From Micrococcales bacterium KH10 (lineage in GTDB: Bacteria; Actinomycetota; Actinomycetes; Actinomycetales; Cellulomonadaceae), in assembly GCA_900188465.1 (NCBI GenBank), contig FZPE01000004.1:280751-344750 (forward strand): a stretch of 64,000 nucleotides of DNA, read 5' to 3'. The position numbers were made by a program, and so were the translations under genes. Shown here in pieces: positions 39,189 to 49,592 of the stretch (position 1 is its first letter; each line of letters begins with the position of its first letter). The notes beneath the pieces are model-generated. The model made no database searches. It was not told the origin of the DNA and worked only from the letters and a program-made list of their open reading frames with translations.

Positions 39189-39209
39189 CACGCCGCTGTT
39201 GTGTGCGCG

Positions 39210-39917
39210 TTAGAGCGGGTCGAGCAGTTCGGGTCCGTCGTTACGCACGTTGTTGACCAGGCTGGAGACCGCAAAGGACTCACACGGCACGTAGGAGTCG
39301 TGAAGCAAAGCCAGGGCTTCATCGACACCGGTGTCCGCAGCGAGCCACCGATCCCACCGATCAGGGGTGAGCATGACGGGTTGCCGCTCGTGGATATTCG
39401 CCAGATCGGCGTGCGCGGCAGTGGTGATGATGGAACAGGTCACCAAGAAGTCGTTTCCAGTGGCGTCGGCCGGGTTCTGCCACCGCTCGTACAGGCCTGC
39501 GAAAGCGAACGGTGCCCCGTCGACTGGTCTGATAGCAAACGGCGTCTTCTTACGAGTCGCCGGATCGGTGAACCACTCGTAATAGGCGTCCGCGGGAATG
39601 ATGCAGCGACGACGACGTACCGCAGCTGAGAATGAAGGCTTGTCCGCCACAGTTTCCGCACGGGCGTTGATCATCTTCGAGCCGATGGCGGGATCCTTGG
39701 CCCACGAGGGCACTAGACCCCATCGTGCCAGCCGCAGCACCCGAATGGGCGAGCCATCAGGGCCGGGAACCTCGGCAACGACCCGGACCAGCATGGTCGG
39801 CGCAACATTCCACACCGGATGGCGCTCCAGCACCCCACCCGCGACATCATCGATGTCCAGGCCGAATTGAACGGCCAGATCGTGTGGCGAACGAATATCC
39901 GCGTACCGGCCGCACAT
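39210..39917 (-). CDS. SOS response-associated peptidase (SRAP/YedK/HMCES family)
   Basis: A 235-residue SRAP-domain protein that forms a covalent link to abasic sites in single-stranded DNA and so shields them. The start at 39917 is set by the invariant MCGRY N-terminus, where Cys2 is the crosslinking residue after Met removal. The catalytic glutamate region DAYYEW and the NIHERQPVML histidine motif are both present. The start ATG overlaps the stop of the aminotransferase gene by one base (TGATG), giving an operon with glgX and the aminotransferase. Confidence 0.92.
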   Translation of the reverse strand: MCGRYADIRSPHDLAVQFGLDIDDVAGGVLERHPVWNVAPTMLVRVVAEVPGPDGSPIRVLRLARWGLVPSWAKDPAIGSKMINARAETVADKPSFSAAVRRRRCIIPADAYYEWFTDPATRKKTPFAIRPVDGAPFAFAGLYERWQNPADATGNDFLVTCSIITTAAHADLANIHERQPVMLTPDRWDRWLAADTGVDEALALLHDSYVPCESFAVSSLVNNVRNDGPELLDPL

Positions 39918-41152
39918 CACGCCAACTTCGCGCCGCTGCGAGCAAAAGCAAGCAATCGTTCCACCCCGGTGCGCAAGGTCGCCTCGTCCTTGACGAAGGT
40001 GAAACGGACCAGCGAGTCGAACGGCGTGGACGCACCCGGCCGGCATAGCGCGCTCACCGGAATGGCCGCTACCCCCGCTGCTGCGGGCAACTTCTCGCAG
40101 AAGCGGCGCGCGTCCTGATAGCCGAGTGGAGCAATGTCAGCGACCACGAAGTACGTACCTTGCGGTCGGATGATCTCGAAGCCAGCCTTGAGCAGTCCGT
40201 CACAGAGCAGATCACGCCGTCCGGCCAGGTCGCTGGCCAGGGCAGCGGGCAGTTCGGGTTGATTCAAGGCAGCGGCGATAGCGGGCTGAAACGGAGCACC
40301 GCTGGCGAAGGTCAAGTATTGCTTGACTGTCTGCACCGCCACGAGCAGGTCTGCAGGGCCTGTGACCCACCCGATTTTCCAGCCGGTGAAAGAGAACGAC
40401 TTGCCTGACGAGGACACAGTGAGGGTGCGCGAGGCCATCGCGGGCATGCCCGCGATAGGGCGGTGGATGGCGTCGTCATAGGTGAGGTGCTCGTAGACTT
40501 CATCGCTGAGCACGAGCACATCGTGTTTGATAGCCCATCGAGACAATGCGGCCAACTCGTCCTCGCCTATGACCATGCCGGTCGGGTTGTGGGGAGTGTT
40601 CAGCACCAACATGCGGGTTCGGTCGCTGGTTACCTGCTCAAGCGCCGTGAAGTCGATGTGGAAGCCGCCTTGGCGACGCGTCAACGGGACTGTGACCTGT
40701 TTAGCACCAGACATGGCGATTGCGGCCGGATATGAGTCGTAGAACGGCTCGAAGGTGACGACCTCGTCGCCAGGACCGGTCAGGGCGAGGATCGCTGCGG
40801 TCAGTGCTTCGGTCGCCCCGGTGGTGACCATGACCTCGGCTGCGGGATCGAGGTGGATGCCGTAACGCTCTCGTTGATGCCGAGCGATGGCGGTGCGCAG
40901 CTCAGCGATGCCCATGGCAGGCGGATACTGGTTGTGACCTGCATCGATGGCTTCTTTCACCAAGGCCTTGATATGGTCCGGTCCATCAGAGTCGGGGAAG
41001 CCTTGTCCCAGGTTCACCGCCTGTGATCGGGCAGCGAGCGCCGACATCTGGGAGAAGATGGTCGGCTGTACCGTGCCGTTCGCCGCAAGCAGTCCGGTGA
41101 CTTCCGCTACCGCGCGCCATCGCGACGGAGCCTGTGGTGTGTGCTGTTTCAT
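39917..41152 (-). CDS. PLP-dependent class I/II aminotransferase
   Basis: A 411-residue fold-type I aminotransferase, nearest in appearance to DapC/YbdL-like enzymes (N-succinyldiaminopimelate or methionine aminotransferase type). The PLP lysine lies in SSSGKSFSFTGWKIGW, with the NTPHNPTG and LSDEVYEHLTYD motifs upstream. The start at 41152 gives an ATGA overlap with the glgX stop. A role in lysine/diaminopimelate synthesis is possible but not shown by the neighbours. Confidence 0.85.
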   Translation of the reverse strand: MKQHTPQAPSRWRAVAEVTGLLAANGTVQPTIFSQMSALAARSQAVNLGQGFPDSDGPDHIKALVKEAIDAGHNQYPPAMGIAELRTAIARHQRERYGIHLDPAAEVMVTTGATEALTAAILALTGPGDEVVTFEPFYDSYPAAIAMSGAKQVTVPLTRRQGGFHIDFTALEQVTSDRTRMLVLNTPHNPTGMVIGEDELAALSRWAIKHDVLVLSDEVYEHLTYDDAIHRPIAGMPAMASRTLTVSSSGKSFSFTGWKIGWVTGPADLLVAVQTVKQYLTFASGAPFQPAIAAALNQPELPAALASDLAGRRDLLCDGLLKAGFEIIRPQGTYFVVADIAPLGYQDARRFCEKLPAAAGVAAIPVSALCRPGASTPFDSLVRFTFVKDEATLRTGVERLLAFARSGAKLA

Positions 41153-43395
41153 CGCTCGTTGTTCGTCTCGACATCGGCCAGGTAGAGCTGAATGGAAAAC
41201 GGTGCTAGTCGCACTTCGGTGCCACATGGCAGCAGATCAGTGTGGGCCTTGACCTCGTCCGGGTGCTCAAAGGCTGAGTTCCAGGCGAGTCGCCACTGCC
41301 GTGTGGTGACCTCGGCACCGCCAAGTCGCACAGTACGAGGTTCGTTTTCTCCGTTGAGAACCAGGAGCACGTGTGAATCCTGCGCGGTGCCCCGCCGCAA
41401 CATCTGCAGTGTGCGTAGCGATGGGTCATTCCAGTGGTCGTGACCCAGAACTTCCCCGGCCGCGCAGAACCAGCTCAGATCGACCTGGTGTGGCTCCTCA
41501 TGCGGTCGGGGGGCGCCGAGGAAGAAATTGTCCACTCGCAGTGCACTGTGTGAGCGGCGCAGTGCACTGAGATAGCGCACCGTTGCCAGCAGATCGCGCT
41601 GCCAGTCGGACAGGTCCCATGAGACCCACGAGATTTCGTTGTCTTGGCAGTAGGCATTGTTGTTGCCGTTTTGGGTCCGGGCGAACTCGTCCCCGGCGGT
41701 GATCATCGGAGTACCAGCAGACAACAGCAGCATGCCCCACAGATTGCGCAGCGATTTGCGGCGCAGCGCGGCGATCTGGGTGCCGGTTTCATCAGCCACC
41801 GACCCGTGGGCCACCGGTCCTTCGACACCGTGGTTCCAGGACGAGTTGCCCTGTGACCCGTCACGATTATCCTCACCATTGGCAAGATTGTGTTTGTGGT
41901 CGTAACTGACCAGGTCATGCATGGTGAAACCGTCATGTGCGGTGACATAGTTCACCGAGGCGACGGGGCCGCGTAGCAATGGCGGGTCGGACATGCCGAA
42001 CAGGTCGGCCGATCCAGCAAGGCGGGTAGCCAGCTCTCGCACACCCGCAGTGCCCTCGCCCGCGCGGGCTGCGCCGAAGTCGCGCACCCAGAAACCACGG
42101 ATCGCATCGCGGAACCGGTCGTTCCATTCGGCAAAAGGCACCGGGAACTGCCCGGTGCGCCAGCCTCCAGGCCCGACATCCCAGGGTTCGGCAATGAGCT
42201 TTGCGCCACGTAGGACCGGGTCGGTGTGCAGGGCGACGAAGAACGGATGGAATCGTTGAAAGCCGTCGTCTCCACGTCCGAGGGTCACAGCCAGATCGAA
42301 GCGGAAGCCGTCGATGCCGATCTCTGAGACCCAATAGCGCAGTGAGTCCAGTGCCATCTGGATGACACGAGGGCGGCGGAAGTCCAGAGAGTTCCCGGTA
42401 CCGGTCACGTCTGCGTAACGCAGTGGGGAGCCGCCATCGTGCATGTAGTACAACTGATTGTCGAGTCCGCGCCACCCCAGGGTGGGGCCGTCAACGCCAC
42501 CCTCGCAGGTGTGGTTGTAGACGACATCGAGCACAACTTCGATGCCGGCTTCGTGCAGCAGGTGAACCATGCCTCGCACCTCGTCGAGTACCGCAGTGGG
42601 GCCACCGGCCTGGGCGCGCTTTGTGGCGTAGGCAGCATGGGGGGCGAAGAACCCCAGGGTGTTGTAGCCCCAGTAGTTCGACAGGCCCAACGAGTCCAGA
42701 TGCGACTCCGAGGCGAATGCGTGGATCGGCAGCAGCTCGAGTGTGGTCACTCCCAGAGATTTCAAGTGGTCGATAACCGCCGGGTGCGCCATGCCCGCAT
42801 AAGTGCCACGCAAGTCCTCGGGCACCGCACTCATTTGAGCCGTGAGGCCTTTGACATGCGCCTCATAGACGACGGTGTCCTTCCAAGGAACTCGGGGGTG
42901 GTGGATATGGGGGTGTTCGCCGAGCGGTTCGACCACCACGCTGTGCGGCACGAATGGCGCGCTGTCGCGCGAGTCGGGTGCGCCAAAAGGATCGGCTGGG
43001 CCGTCAGGTCCGGTTGTGAAGTCACGAGTTTGCGGAACATTGCGCAGGTCTCCGACGAATCCACGAGCGTAGGGGTCGACGAGGAGCTTCGCTGGGTTGT
43101 GCCGCTGTCCACGTACCGGATCCCAAGGGCCGTGGACCCGAAAACCATAGCGTTGACCTGCCTTCATTCCGCTGACGTGACCGCTCCAGATTCCCCAGTC
43201 ACAGTGGGGCAATGGGAAGCGGCGTTCGGTCAGGGTGCCGTCGTCAGCGATGTCGATTGCGCAGAACTCAACTGCTGTCGCGTTGGTGGCGAGAACCGCA
43301 ACGTCGACGCCGTCGCCGCTGAGGTGAACGCCGAGCTGTGGTGTATGCGCATGACTGGGTAAAACCGATTCAAGCATTCCCTTATTGTCTCGCAT
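41149..43395 (-). CDS. glgX: Glycogen debranching enzyme GlgX
   Basis: A 748-residue GH13 isoamylase-type enzyme that removes alpha-1,6 branches from glycogen. An N-terminal CBM48-like domain (LGVHLSGDGVDVAVLATNA) precedes the catalytic barrel. The GH13 motifs are visible as DVVYNH, GFRFDLA, KLIAEPWD and the YVTAHDGFTMHD block. The first ATG at 43395 lacks a clear ribosome site; the ATG at 43377 is an alternative start. It is divergent from etfB and heads an operon with the aminotransferase and SRAP genes. Confidence 0.93.
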   Translation of the reverse strand: MRDNKGMLESVLPSHAHTPQLGVHLSGDGVDVAVLATNATAVEFCAIDIADDGTLTERRFPLPHCDWGIWSGHVSGMKAGQRYGFRVHGPWDPVRGQRHNPAKLLVDPYARGFVGDLRNVPQTRDFTTGPDGPADPFGAPDSRDSAPFVPHSVVVEPLGEHPHIHHPRVPWKDTVVYEAHVKGLTAQMSAVPEDLRGTYAGMAHPAVIDHLKSLGVTTLELLPIHAFASESHLDSLGLSNYWGYNTLGFFAPHAAYATKRAQAGGPTAVLDEVRGMVHLLHEAGIEVVLDVVYNHTCEGGVDGPTLGWRGLDNQLYYMHDGGSPLRYADVTGTGNSLDFRRPRVIQMALDSLRYWVSEIGIDGFRFDLAVTLGRGDDGFQRFHPFFVALHTDPVLRGAKLIAEPWDVGPGGWRTGQFPVPFAEWNDRFRDAIRGFWVRDFGAARAGEGTAGVRELATRLAGSADLFGMSDPPLLRGPVASVNYVTAHDGFTMHDLVSYDHKHNLANGEDNRDGSQGNSSWNHGVEGPVAHGSVADETGTQIAALRRKSLRNLWGMLLLSAGTPMITAGDEFARTQNGNNNAYCQDNEISWVSWDLSDWQRDLLATVRYLSALRRSHSALRVDNFFLGAPRPHEEPHQVDLSWFCAAGEVLGHDHWNDPSLRTLQMLRRGTAQDSHVLLVLNGENEPRTVRLGGAEVTTRQWRLAWNSAFEHPDEVKAHTDLLPCGTEVRLAPFSIQLYLADVETNNER

Positions 43396-43483
43396 TTCAA
43401 CATGGTCGAGTTCACACCCCCAGTTTTAGCCGGGAACGCAGGTTCAAGCGGTAAGGTTTAACCCAAAACCAAGGAGTAGTTGT

Positions 43484-44293
43484 ATGCGCGTGCTCGTACC
43501 GGTCAAATACGTCCCGGACATCCAATCTGACCGTCGTTTTGATGACGATGGACGGATCGTTCGCACTCTCGCTGAGGGAACGCTCAATGAACTCGACGAA
43601 GTTGCCGTTGAGGTTGCGCTGCGACTCGTGGAGGCCGACACCGGTGTCCCACGTGAAGAACACGAGGTGATCGCACTCACGATCGGCCCAGCAGACGCCG
43701 ATCTCGCCTTGCGCAAGGCCTACCAGCTTGGGGTGGATTACGCAGTACGTGTAACCGACGATGCGATCATCGGCTCGGATTATTTCGCTACGGCACGTTT
43801 GCTGAGTGCTGCGACCAAAGCGCTCGTCGCCGACGATCGTCCCATTGACGCTGTCGTGACCGGTATGGCGGCTCTGGACTCACTTGGGTCAGTAGTCTCA
43901 ACGCTGCTGGCTGCCGAACTGGAATGGCCGCAGTTGCTGCTTGCACGGTCACTGCAGGTCAGCGACGGCCGAGCGCGAATCGAGCGGGAACTGGACGGCG
44001 TGACGGAAGAACTGACGGCTCCGCTCCCAGCAGTCATCTCGGTCACGGATCATATTGCCGCGCCGCGCTACCCGAACTTCTCGTCGATCGTGGCGGCACG
44101 CACCAAGCCCATCGACGTGTGGGATATGTCGCGTTTGGCTATCGACGCCGAACTTGTCGGGCAGTCAGCCGCACGAACTCGAGTGATCTCAGCCGCCCCA
44201 CGTCCTGAGAAGGATCCTGTCATCGTGCACGTCGATCAGGGTGAGGGCGGAAAAGAGCTGGCTGACTTCCTTATTTCTCGCGGTCTCGTGTGA
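43484..44293 (+). CDS. etfB: Electron transfer flavoprotein beta subunit
   Basis: A 269-residue EtfB/FixA protein that with EtfA carries electrons from acyl-CoA dehydrogenases to the quinone pool. The N-terminus MRVLVPVKYVPDI and the AMP-binding core are typical. AAGGAG precedes the ATG. It heads the plus-strand run etfB-etfA-iscS-mnmA-metE-like, the same order I recall for Rv3029c-Rv3015c in mycobacteria. Confidence 0.93.
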   Translation: MRVLVPVKYVPDIQSDRRFDDDGRIVRTLAEGTLNELDEVAVEVALRLVEADTGVPREEHEVIALTIGPADADLALRKAYQLGVDYAVRVTDDAIIGSDYFATARLLSAATKALVADDRPIDAVVTGMAALDSLGSVVSTLLAAELEWPQLLLARSLQVSDGRARIERELDGVTEELTAPLPAVISVTDHIAAPRYPNFSSIVAARTKPIDVWDMSRLAIDAELVGQSAARTRVISAAPRPEKDPVIVHVDQGEGGKELADFLISRGLV

Positions 44294-44324
44294 CAGTGGG
44301 CAACAACCACACAAGGATTTGGAT

Positions 44325-45317
44325 ATGACTGAAACTCACTCGCGCTTCGCTGGAAAGATCGCCGTACTCATCGATCACGCTGCTGACGGACTTCATTCTC
44401 CGGTGCGGGAACTGCTGACCATCGCGCGCGACCTAGGACAGCCCGTGGCGGTGTCATTTGAAGCCCCGACCGCTCAAGTCGAAGCCGATCTGGCGGCGCT
44501 TGGCATCGCCGAGCTGATCGTCGTCGACATCGATGCTGACTGGCATCTCACGGCTGTCGCCGCCGAAGGACTGACTGCGGCGGCACTGGAATGCGATGCC
44601 AAACTCGTCCTGGCCACGACGACTTTTGAGAACCGAGAGATTGTTGCGCTCACCGCACGCAGACTAGGTGCTGGGCTGGTCGCTGACGCTCGGCCGGAAA
44701 TCGGCGCTGATGGGCAGTTACAGGCCTTTAAGCGCGTCTTCGCAGGCACCTGGGATGTTGTTTCGGAGTTCGAAACCGAACGGGCCGTGATGACAGTGCG
44801 AGCCAACACGGTTCAGGCCAGCACCGTCGAACCAACCGCCTACCCGACACGGACCATCGAAGTCGCTGCGTCCGCATGGGCGAAGTCCGCGACCTTGGTG
44901 ACACGCACGTTGCATGAGCACACTGGAGCAACCCGTCCGCCACTGGCTGAAGCAGCCTATGTGGTTGCGGGTGGGCGCGGCACGCTGGGCGATTTCTCGG
45001 CAGTCGAAGAGCTGGCAGACGCGCTCGGTGCGGCAGTCGGCGCCACTCGTGACGCAGTGGACGAAGGCTGGGTGGATCACGATGCTCAGATCGGCCAAAC
45101 CGGTGTGACAGTGGCGCCGCGTGTGTACATCGGGGCAGGGATCTCCGGCGCCCCGCATCATCGTGGTGGCATGCAGGCCGCCCAGACGATCATCGCCGTG
45201 AACACGGACCCAGAGACGCCGCTGTTTGAAATCTGCGATTTCGCTGTGGTTGGTGATCTGGGCGAGGTGCTGCCTCAAGCAGCGAAGCACCTGAGGGAAT
45301 ATCGCGAACAGTCATAG
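44325..45317 (+). CDS. etfA: Electron transfer flavoprotein alpha subunit
   Basis: A 330-residue EtfA/FixB protein. The C-terminal FAD-binding domain is recognisable from VVAGGRGTLGDFSAVEELAD and PRVYIGAGISGAPHHRGGM. The start at 44325 is chosen because MTETHSRFAGKIAVLIDH matches the N-terminal domain; AAGG precedes it. It lies 31 bases after etfB. Confidence 0.94.
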   Translation: MTETHSRFAGKIAVLIDHAADGLHSPVRELLTIARDLGQPVAVSFEAPTAQVEADLAALGIAELIVVDIDADWHLTAVAAEGLTAAALECDAKLVLATTTFENREIVALTARRLGAGLVADARPEIGADGQLQAFKRVFAGTWDVVSEFETERAVMTVRANTVQASTVEPTAYPTRTIEVAASAWAKSATLVTRTLHEHTGATRPPLAEAAYVVAGGRGTLGDFSAVEELADALGAAVGATRDAVDEGWVDHDAQIGQTGVTVAPRVYIGAGISGAPHHRGGMQAAQTIIAVNTDPETPLFEICDFAVVGDLGEVLPQAAKHLREYREQS

Positions 45318-45363
45318 CGTTGAACACTGGTTGCAACTCCATATCGGAGCTCAGGACAGGTTT

Positions 45364-46587
45364 ATGACATCGGTGTATCTCGATCATGCGGCTACCACGC
45401 CCATGAGTGCTGCGGCCCTCGAAACATATCTTCGGGTCGCTTCGACCGTCGGCAATGCGTCGTCCCAGCATGGTCTGGGACGACAAGCCAGGCGGACTGT
45501 CGAAGAATCTCGCGAGCAGATCGCACAGGACCTGAACGCGCGCCCCAGCGAGATCATTTTCACCTCCGGTGGCACTGAGGCAGACAATCTCGCGATCAAA
45601 GGCAGTTTCTGGGCCAAGGCCCCGACTGGTCGCCGCCGCATCGTGATCTCCGCCATCGAGCATCATGCCGTGCTGGAACCAGCGCAATGGCTGAGCGAGC
45701 ACTGCGGTGCTGACTTCAATGAGGTTCCGGTCAACGGCATCGGTGTAGTCGATGCCGATGAGTTGCGCCGCATCCTCGATGAGTACCGTGACGAGATCGC
45801 CATCGTGTCCTTGATGTGGGCGAACAACGAGGTCGGCACGGTCCAACCACTGGACGAACTGGTCCCGCTGATCCACGACTATGGCTTGACCATTCACAGC
45901 GATGCGGTGCAGGCATTGGGCACTTTGCCGATTGACTTTGCTGCCTGCGAACTCGATGCCATGACCATCGGAGCCCACAAGATTGGCGGGCCGGTTGGGG
46001 TGGGGGCGCTCGTCGCTCGTCGTGAACTACCTCTGGTACCCGTGGAATCTGGCGGCGGCCAGGAACGCACCGTGCGTTCGGGCACTGTCGATGTGGCGGG
46101 GATTGCTGCGTTCGCAACGGCTGTTCGCGAGACCACAGCGCGACGCGAAGACGAGGCGATCCGGCTCGCCGGTCTGCGCGATGAACTGATCGCAGGTGTG
46201 CTCGCATCGGTTCCAGGCGCCAGCCTACGGGGCCCGGATCCGAAGACGGACTCAGTAGGTCGATTGGCCGCCAACACGCTCTTCACTTTCGATGGCTGTG
46301 AAGGCGACTCTTTGATTTTCGCGCTCGACTCGCAGGGTGTTTGCGCATCGACTGGTTCGGCCTGCCAGGCTGGAGTGCCGCAGGCGTCCCACGTTCTTCT
46401 CGCGATGGGCGTGGACGAGGTGACTGCGCGCGGTGCGTTGCGATTCTCCTTGGGGCACACTTCGACCCGTGAGGATGTGATCGAGTTGCTGAGGGTGCTA
46501 CCCGGTGCGGTCGAACGCGCCCGATCAGCGGGCATCTCGAGCCCGCGCCCCGCGATAGCGGCGGCAAGAGTGATGGAGGAAGTCTGA
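45364..46587 (+). CDS. iscS: Cysteine desulfurase
   Basis: A 407-residue PLP enzyme that releases sulfur from cysteine for Fe-S clusters and tRNA thiolation. The N-terminus [12 protein letters not shown], the PLP lysine in [11 protein letters not shown] and the catalytic cysteine in [12 protein letters not shown] are all present. Its stop overlaps the mnmA ATG by one base (TGATG), suiting sulfur delivery to MnmA. The start at 45364 is preceded by a weak aggacagg. Confidence 0.94.
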   Translation: MTSVYLDHAATTPMSAAALETYLRVASTVGNASSQHGLGRQARRTVEESREQIAQDLNARPSEIIFTSGGTEADNLAIKGSFWAKAPTGRRRIVISAIEHHAVLEPAQWLSEHCGADFNEVPVNGIGVVDADELRRILDEYRDEIAIVSLMWANNEVGTVQPLDELVPLIHDYGLTIHSDAVQALGTLPIDFAACELDAMTIGAHKIGGPVGVGALVARRELPLVPVESGGGQERTVRSGTVDVAGIAAFATAVRETTARREDEAIRLAGLRDELIAGVLASVPGASLRGPDPKTDSVGRLAANTLFTFDGCEGDSLIFALDSQGVCASTGSACQAGVPQASHVLLAMGVDEVTARGALRFSLGHTSTREDVIELLRVLPGAVERARSAGISSPRPAIAAARVMEEV

Positions 46588-47705
46588 TGCGAGTGCTCGC
46601 AGCGATGTCGGGAGGCGTCGATTCAGCGGTGGCGGCTGCGCTCGCAGTTGAAGCGGGTCACGACGTGGTTGGCGTCCATATGGCTTTGAGCCGTAACCGT
46701 AACCAGTTCCGCACCGGTTCACGCGGCTGTTGCTCCATTGAGGACGCCTCGGATGCGCGCCGCGCCGCGGACATCATCGGCATCCCGTACTACGTATGGG
46801 ATCTGTCTGAGCAGTTCGAACAGACTGTGGTGGCCGACTTCCTGTCCGAGTACGCGGCTGGGCGCACACCGAACCCCTGTGTGCGATGCAATGAGCACAT
46901 CAAATTCGAGGCGCTGCTAGACAAGGCGACGGCACTGGGCTTCGATGCCGTGGCCACCGGTCATTACGCCCGCGTCGAGATGGTCGAGCGTGAAGACGGC
47001 ACCGTGGTGCGCGAGTTGCACCGCTCACCGAATACCGCCAAGGACCAGGCCTATGTGCTAGCGGTCATGGGGCAAGAGAGGCTTGCCCGCTCCATCTTCC
47101 CGTTGGGCGGGTTCTCATCGAAGGACGAGGTGCGTGCGCTAGCAGCGGAACGCGGACTGTCGGTGTCCAATAAGCCTGACTCCTATGACATCTGCTTTGT
47201 AGCGGATGGTGACACCCAAGGGTTCCTGCGGGAGCGGCTAGGCGAGCAGCCCGGTGACATCGTCGATACCGAGGGCAATGTGCTCGGACAGCATTCCGGC
47301 GCCTACTCCTACACTGTCGGCCAACGCAAAGGGCTGGGAATCGACCGGCCCGCTACGGACGGACGACCTCGTTATGTGCTTTCGGTCGAACCTGCCAAAG
47401 GGCAGGTCATCGTGGGGCCTGCCGAACTGCTCAGCGTGAACCTGATCGAATGCGACCAGGTGAACTGGTACGCCGACGATATCGCTGCCGCGGCGCTGAG
47501 TACCGCGGCGTTCGGGCAAGTGCAGGTGCGTGCGCACGGTGAAGCGGTTGAGGCGGCCGTGACGGCTGGCACCGATGGCACGCTTTCGGCTCGTCTGACT
47601 GACACTACGCTGCGCGGTGTGGCGCCTGGACAGTCGTTGGTGTTCTACGACGGTACCCGGGTCCTCGCCCAAGGGACTGTGACCTCGTCGCGTCGCGAAG
47701 CATGA
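46587..47705 (+). CDS. mnmA: tRNA-specific 2-thiouridylase
   Basis: A 372-residue PP-loop enzyme that thiolates U34 in Glu, Gln and Lys tRNAs. The PP-loop is [15 protein letters not shown], and the two catalytic cysteine regions are [12 protein letters not shown] and [11 protein letters not shown]. It is coupled to iscS upstream and overlaps the MetE-like gene downstream by four bases. Confidence 0.96.
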   Translation: MRVLAAMSGGVDSAVAAALAVEAGHDVVGVHMALSRNRNQFRTGSRGCCSIEDASDARRAADIIGIPYYVWDLSEQFEQTVVADFLSEYAAGRTPNPCVRCNEHIKFEALLDKATALGFDAVATGHYARVEMVEREDGTVVRELHRSPNTAKDQAYVLAVMGQERLARSIFPLGGFSSKDEVRALAAERGLSVSNKPDSYDICFVADGDTQGFLRERLGEQPGDIVDTEGNVLGQHSGAYSYTVGQRKGLGIDRPATDGRPRYVLSVEPAKGQVIVGPAELLSVNLIECDQVNWYADDIAAAALSTAAFGQVQVRAHGEAVEAAVTAGTDGTLSARLTDTTLRGVAPGQSLVFYDGTRVLAQGTVTSSRREA

Positions 47706-48721
47706 TCGGCGTCACCGGTGCTGGGCCGGTTCCGGCGTCTGATCCTCTTGATGCCCAATTGGCGGTGGTCGACGAGTTGACCAGCCCACCTGCAGACGAG
47801 GGCATCGGCATACCGTTCGAGGTTCAGGCGGTGGCGGAACCAGGGCCTTTTTCCAATGCGGTGGGACGAGCGGTGTCGCTCCTGGACCAGCTCTATGCCG
47901 AGACCGGCCCGCACGGTTGGAAGTTGGCGGACCGGCCCGGACGTGACTTGGCGCGGGCACAAAGCCGCCGCGAAGAGCACTTGGCGGCCCTGGAGATAGC
48001 ATTGGCCGGTTATACCGGGGCACTGACCATCGGGTCGCTGGGGCCGATCAGTCTGGCCGCCGAGTTGTACACGGCGCGGGCTGATCGAGTGATCGCAGAC
48101 CCGGCTGCTGTGACCGATCTCGCCCATGCGCTTGCGGAGGGCATCAGGGAACACATTGCGGCGGTGCGGTCTCGGGTCCCCGGCATCAGCCAAATGACGT
48201 TGCTGCTGGATGAGCCTTTGCTGGCTCCGGCCTTGGTGGGTGCTTTGCCGAATTTTTCGGGGATGTTCCGCATTCGGGCGCTCGATGGCGATGCGGCTCG
48301 CGAGACGCTCGGCACGATGATCGAAGGCGTCAAGGACCCCGCAGTAGTACATCTTGGACCGAGCGCTGTCGGTCTTGAGATGGTGAGCCAATGCGGGGTC
48401 GCCGGGATCGGCATTGATTTACCGCCCTGGGACGAGGCCCGCTGGGCCTCATTGGCGCAGGTAGTCGAATCGGGTACCCCGATCTGGTGGGGTATGCCAG
48501 CCCCGGCACTTTCACAGTGTGCCGGTCCTCAGATTGTCGCGCTGGCCGACCAGTTGTGGCAGCCGTGGCGCAGGATCGGGCTGACCGGTTCGATGTTGCT
48601 TCCGAGCGTGCTGTTCGACCGTGACGCTGGGCGCACTCATTCGATGTCGCAGGTGCGCGATCACCTGGCTTCGCTGGTGAGAGTCAGCCATATTCTTGCC
48701 GAACGGACCTCTGCTGGTTGA
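47702..48721 (+). CDS. MetE-like (cobalamin-independent methionine synthase fold) protein, Rv3015c-type
   Basis: A 339-residue protein resembling the catalytic C-terminal domain of MetE/UROD-like barrels, with segments such as [20 protein letters not shown] and [15 protein letters not shown]. The clear zinc-site His-x-Cys pair of true MetE is not evident, so methionine synthase activity is doubtful. It corresponds by position to Rv3015c of mycobacteria as I remember it. It overlaps mnmA by four bases, and its last codons form part of a ggttgag-type repeat. Confidence 0.65.
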   Translation: MIGVTGAGPVPASDPLDAQLAVVDELTSPPADEGIGIPFEVQAVAEPGPFSNAVGRAVSLLDQLYAETGPHGWKLADRPGRDLARAQSRREEHLAALEIALAGYTGALTIGSLGPISLAAELYTARADRVIADPAAVTDLAHALAEGIREHIAAVRSRVPGISQMTLLLDEPLLAPALVGALPNFSGMFRIRALDGDAARETLGTMIEGVKDPAVVHLGPSAVGLEMVSQCGVAGIGIDLPPWDEARWASLAQVVESGTPIWWGMPAPALSQCAGPQIVALADQLWQPWRRIGLTGSMLLPSVLFDRDAGRTHSMSQVRDHLASLVRVSHILAERTSAG

Positions 48722-48751
48722 GCTCGTCGAAGCTGGTTGAACTCGTAGAAC
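48714..48751. repeat. Tandem ggttgag...gtcgaa repeat
   Basis: Two near-identical units (ctggttgagctcgtcgaa and ctggttgaactcgtagaa) lie head to tail at the end of the MetE-like gene. They resemble the short palindrome-like ggttgagctt-gtcgaaacc repeats that are scattered between genes in many actinobacteria. A related piece is near 38743-38762. Confidence 0.4.
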
Positions 48752-48773
48752 ACCACTCGCTAGGTCACCTTGA

Positions 48774-49592
48774 CTACTTGATGCGGAACTTGAATTTTTT
48801 CGTGTACGCAGTTTTGTCTACGACAACCCGTAGTTTTGTCCGCTTGTTGATTCGTTTGGTGCTGATCTTGGCGCCGTCTTCGCCCATCCGCACTGTCTTG
48901 GCCTTACGCCATTTCTTCGTCCCAGGCTTTTTGCGTTGCAGTGTGACCTTGGCACGAGTGAGTGCATCGGTATCGACGTCGAACTGAACTTTGGTGCGCT
49001 TCTTGGTGTGGCGTACTGACTTGTTCGACACGCCATGACGTAGCAGTTTCTTCGGGGCGATGACGGTGACGGTATAGGCGACCTCTTTGGTGTACTCCTC
49101 AGTGTCGAACGAGCCGCCCGTGTTGTACCTCTGGGTCAAAGGTATGAGGAATGTGTACTTACCCGGAGTGGTCTCAGGTTCGATCGAAAGCGACAGCCGG
49201 GCCGGTGACTTGAGGTGTTTCTCGTATACATCGTCGAGCCTAGGCCTCTTGATGTCGCGGGCCCGACCGACATGCGCTGCGTAGGGCTCCCACAACGTGC
49301 CACGCGAGGTCGTCGATGAGATTTCGTACACGATGGTGGCGCCATCGCCGTTGTCGTCGTCACTAATGTTCATGCTCGAGGAGATGGTCGGCTTGTCGGC
49401 TGGGGTTCCGGTATAGGTGAGTGTGACGGGAAACGTGCGTTCGATATCGGAGAGGGTGACGACCGCAGGGCCGTTCAACGATGTGATCTGAAACTGTCCG
49501 GGTGCCGGTGCCGCAGATGCCGCGGGGGCTACGGCTGTTCCGGCGAGCATGAGTGCAACTATGGTGCCAAGGCTGCTGATAAGACGCTTCAC
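48774..49592 (-). CDS. Secreted protein of unknown function, basic C-terminus
   Basis: A 272-residue exported protein. The start GTG at 49592 is supported by AAGGAG and yields a classic signal peptide (MKRLISSLGTIVALMLAG) with cleavage after ASAA. The middle has beta-rich segments, and the last 80 residues are very rich in Lys/Arg with short strands (KVTLQRKKPGTKKWRKAKTV). No family is recognised. A palindrome of the XRE type covers its predicted promoter at 49715-49730. Confidence 0.7.
   Translation of the reverse strand: MKRLISSLGTIVALMLAGTAVAPAASAAPAPGQFQITSLNGPAVVTLSDIERTFPVTLTYTGTPADKPTISSSMNISDDDNGDGATIVYEISSTTSRGTLWEPYAAHVGRARDIKRPRLDDVYEKHLKSPARLSLSIEPETTPGKYTFLIPLTQRYNTGGSFDTEEYTKEVAYTVTVIAPKKLLRHGVSNKSVRHTKKRTKVQFDVDTDALTRAKVTLQRKKPGTKKWRKAKTVRMGEDGAKISTKRINKRTKLRVVVDKTAYTKKFKFRIK

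Larger units (their letters stand above)
38652..39209. other. Convergent non-coding region
   Basis: These 558 bases lie between the convergent cyclase and SRAP genes. Three hairpins (38666-38685, 39039-39076, 39127-39188) and a small ggtcgag-type repeat near 38743-38762 are visible. A CAG-rich stretch at 38940-38990 has no convincing coding frame. Confidence 0.5.

Noticed and set aside
42439..43362. Plus-strand open frame of 307 codons.
   Set aside because: It is antisense to glgX, whose GH13 motifs are intact, and its translation has no recognisable domain.
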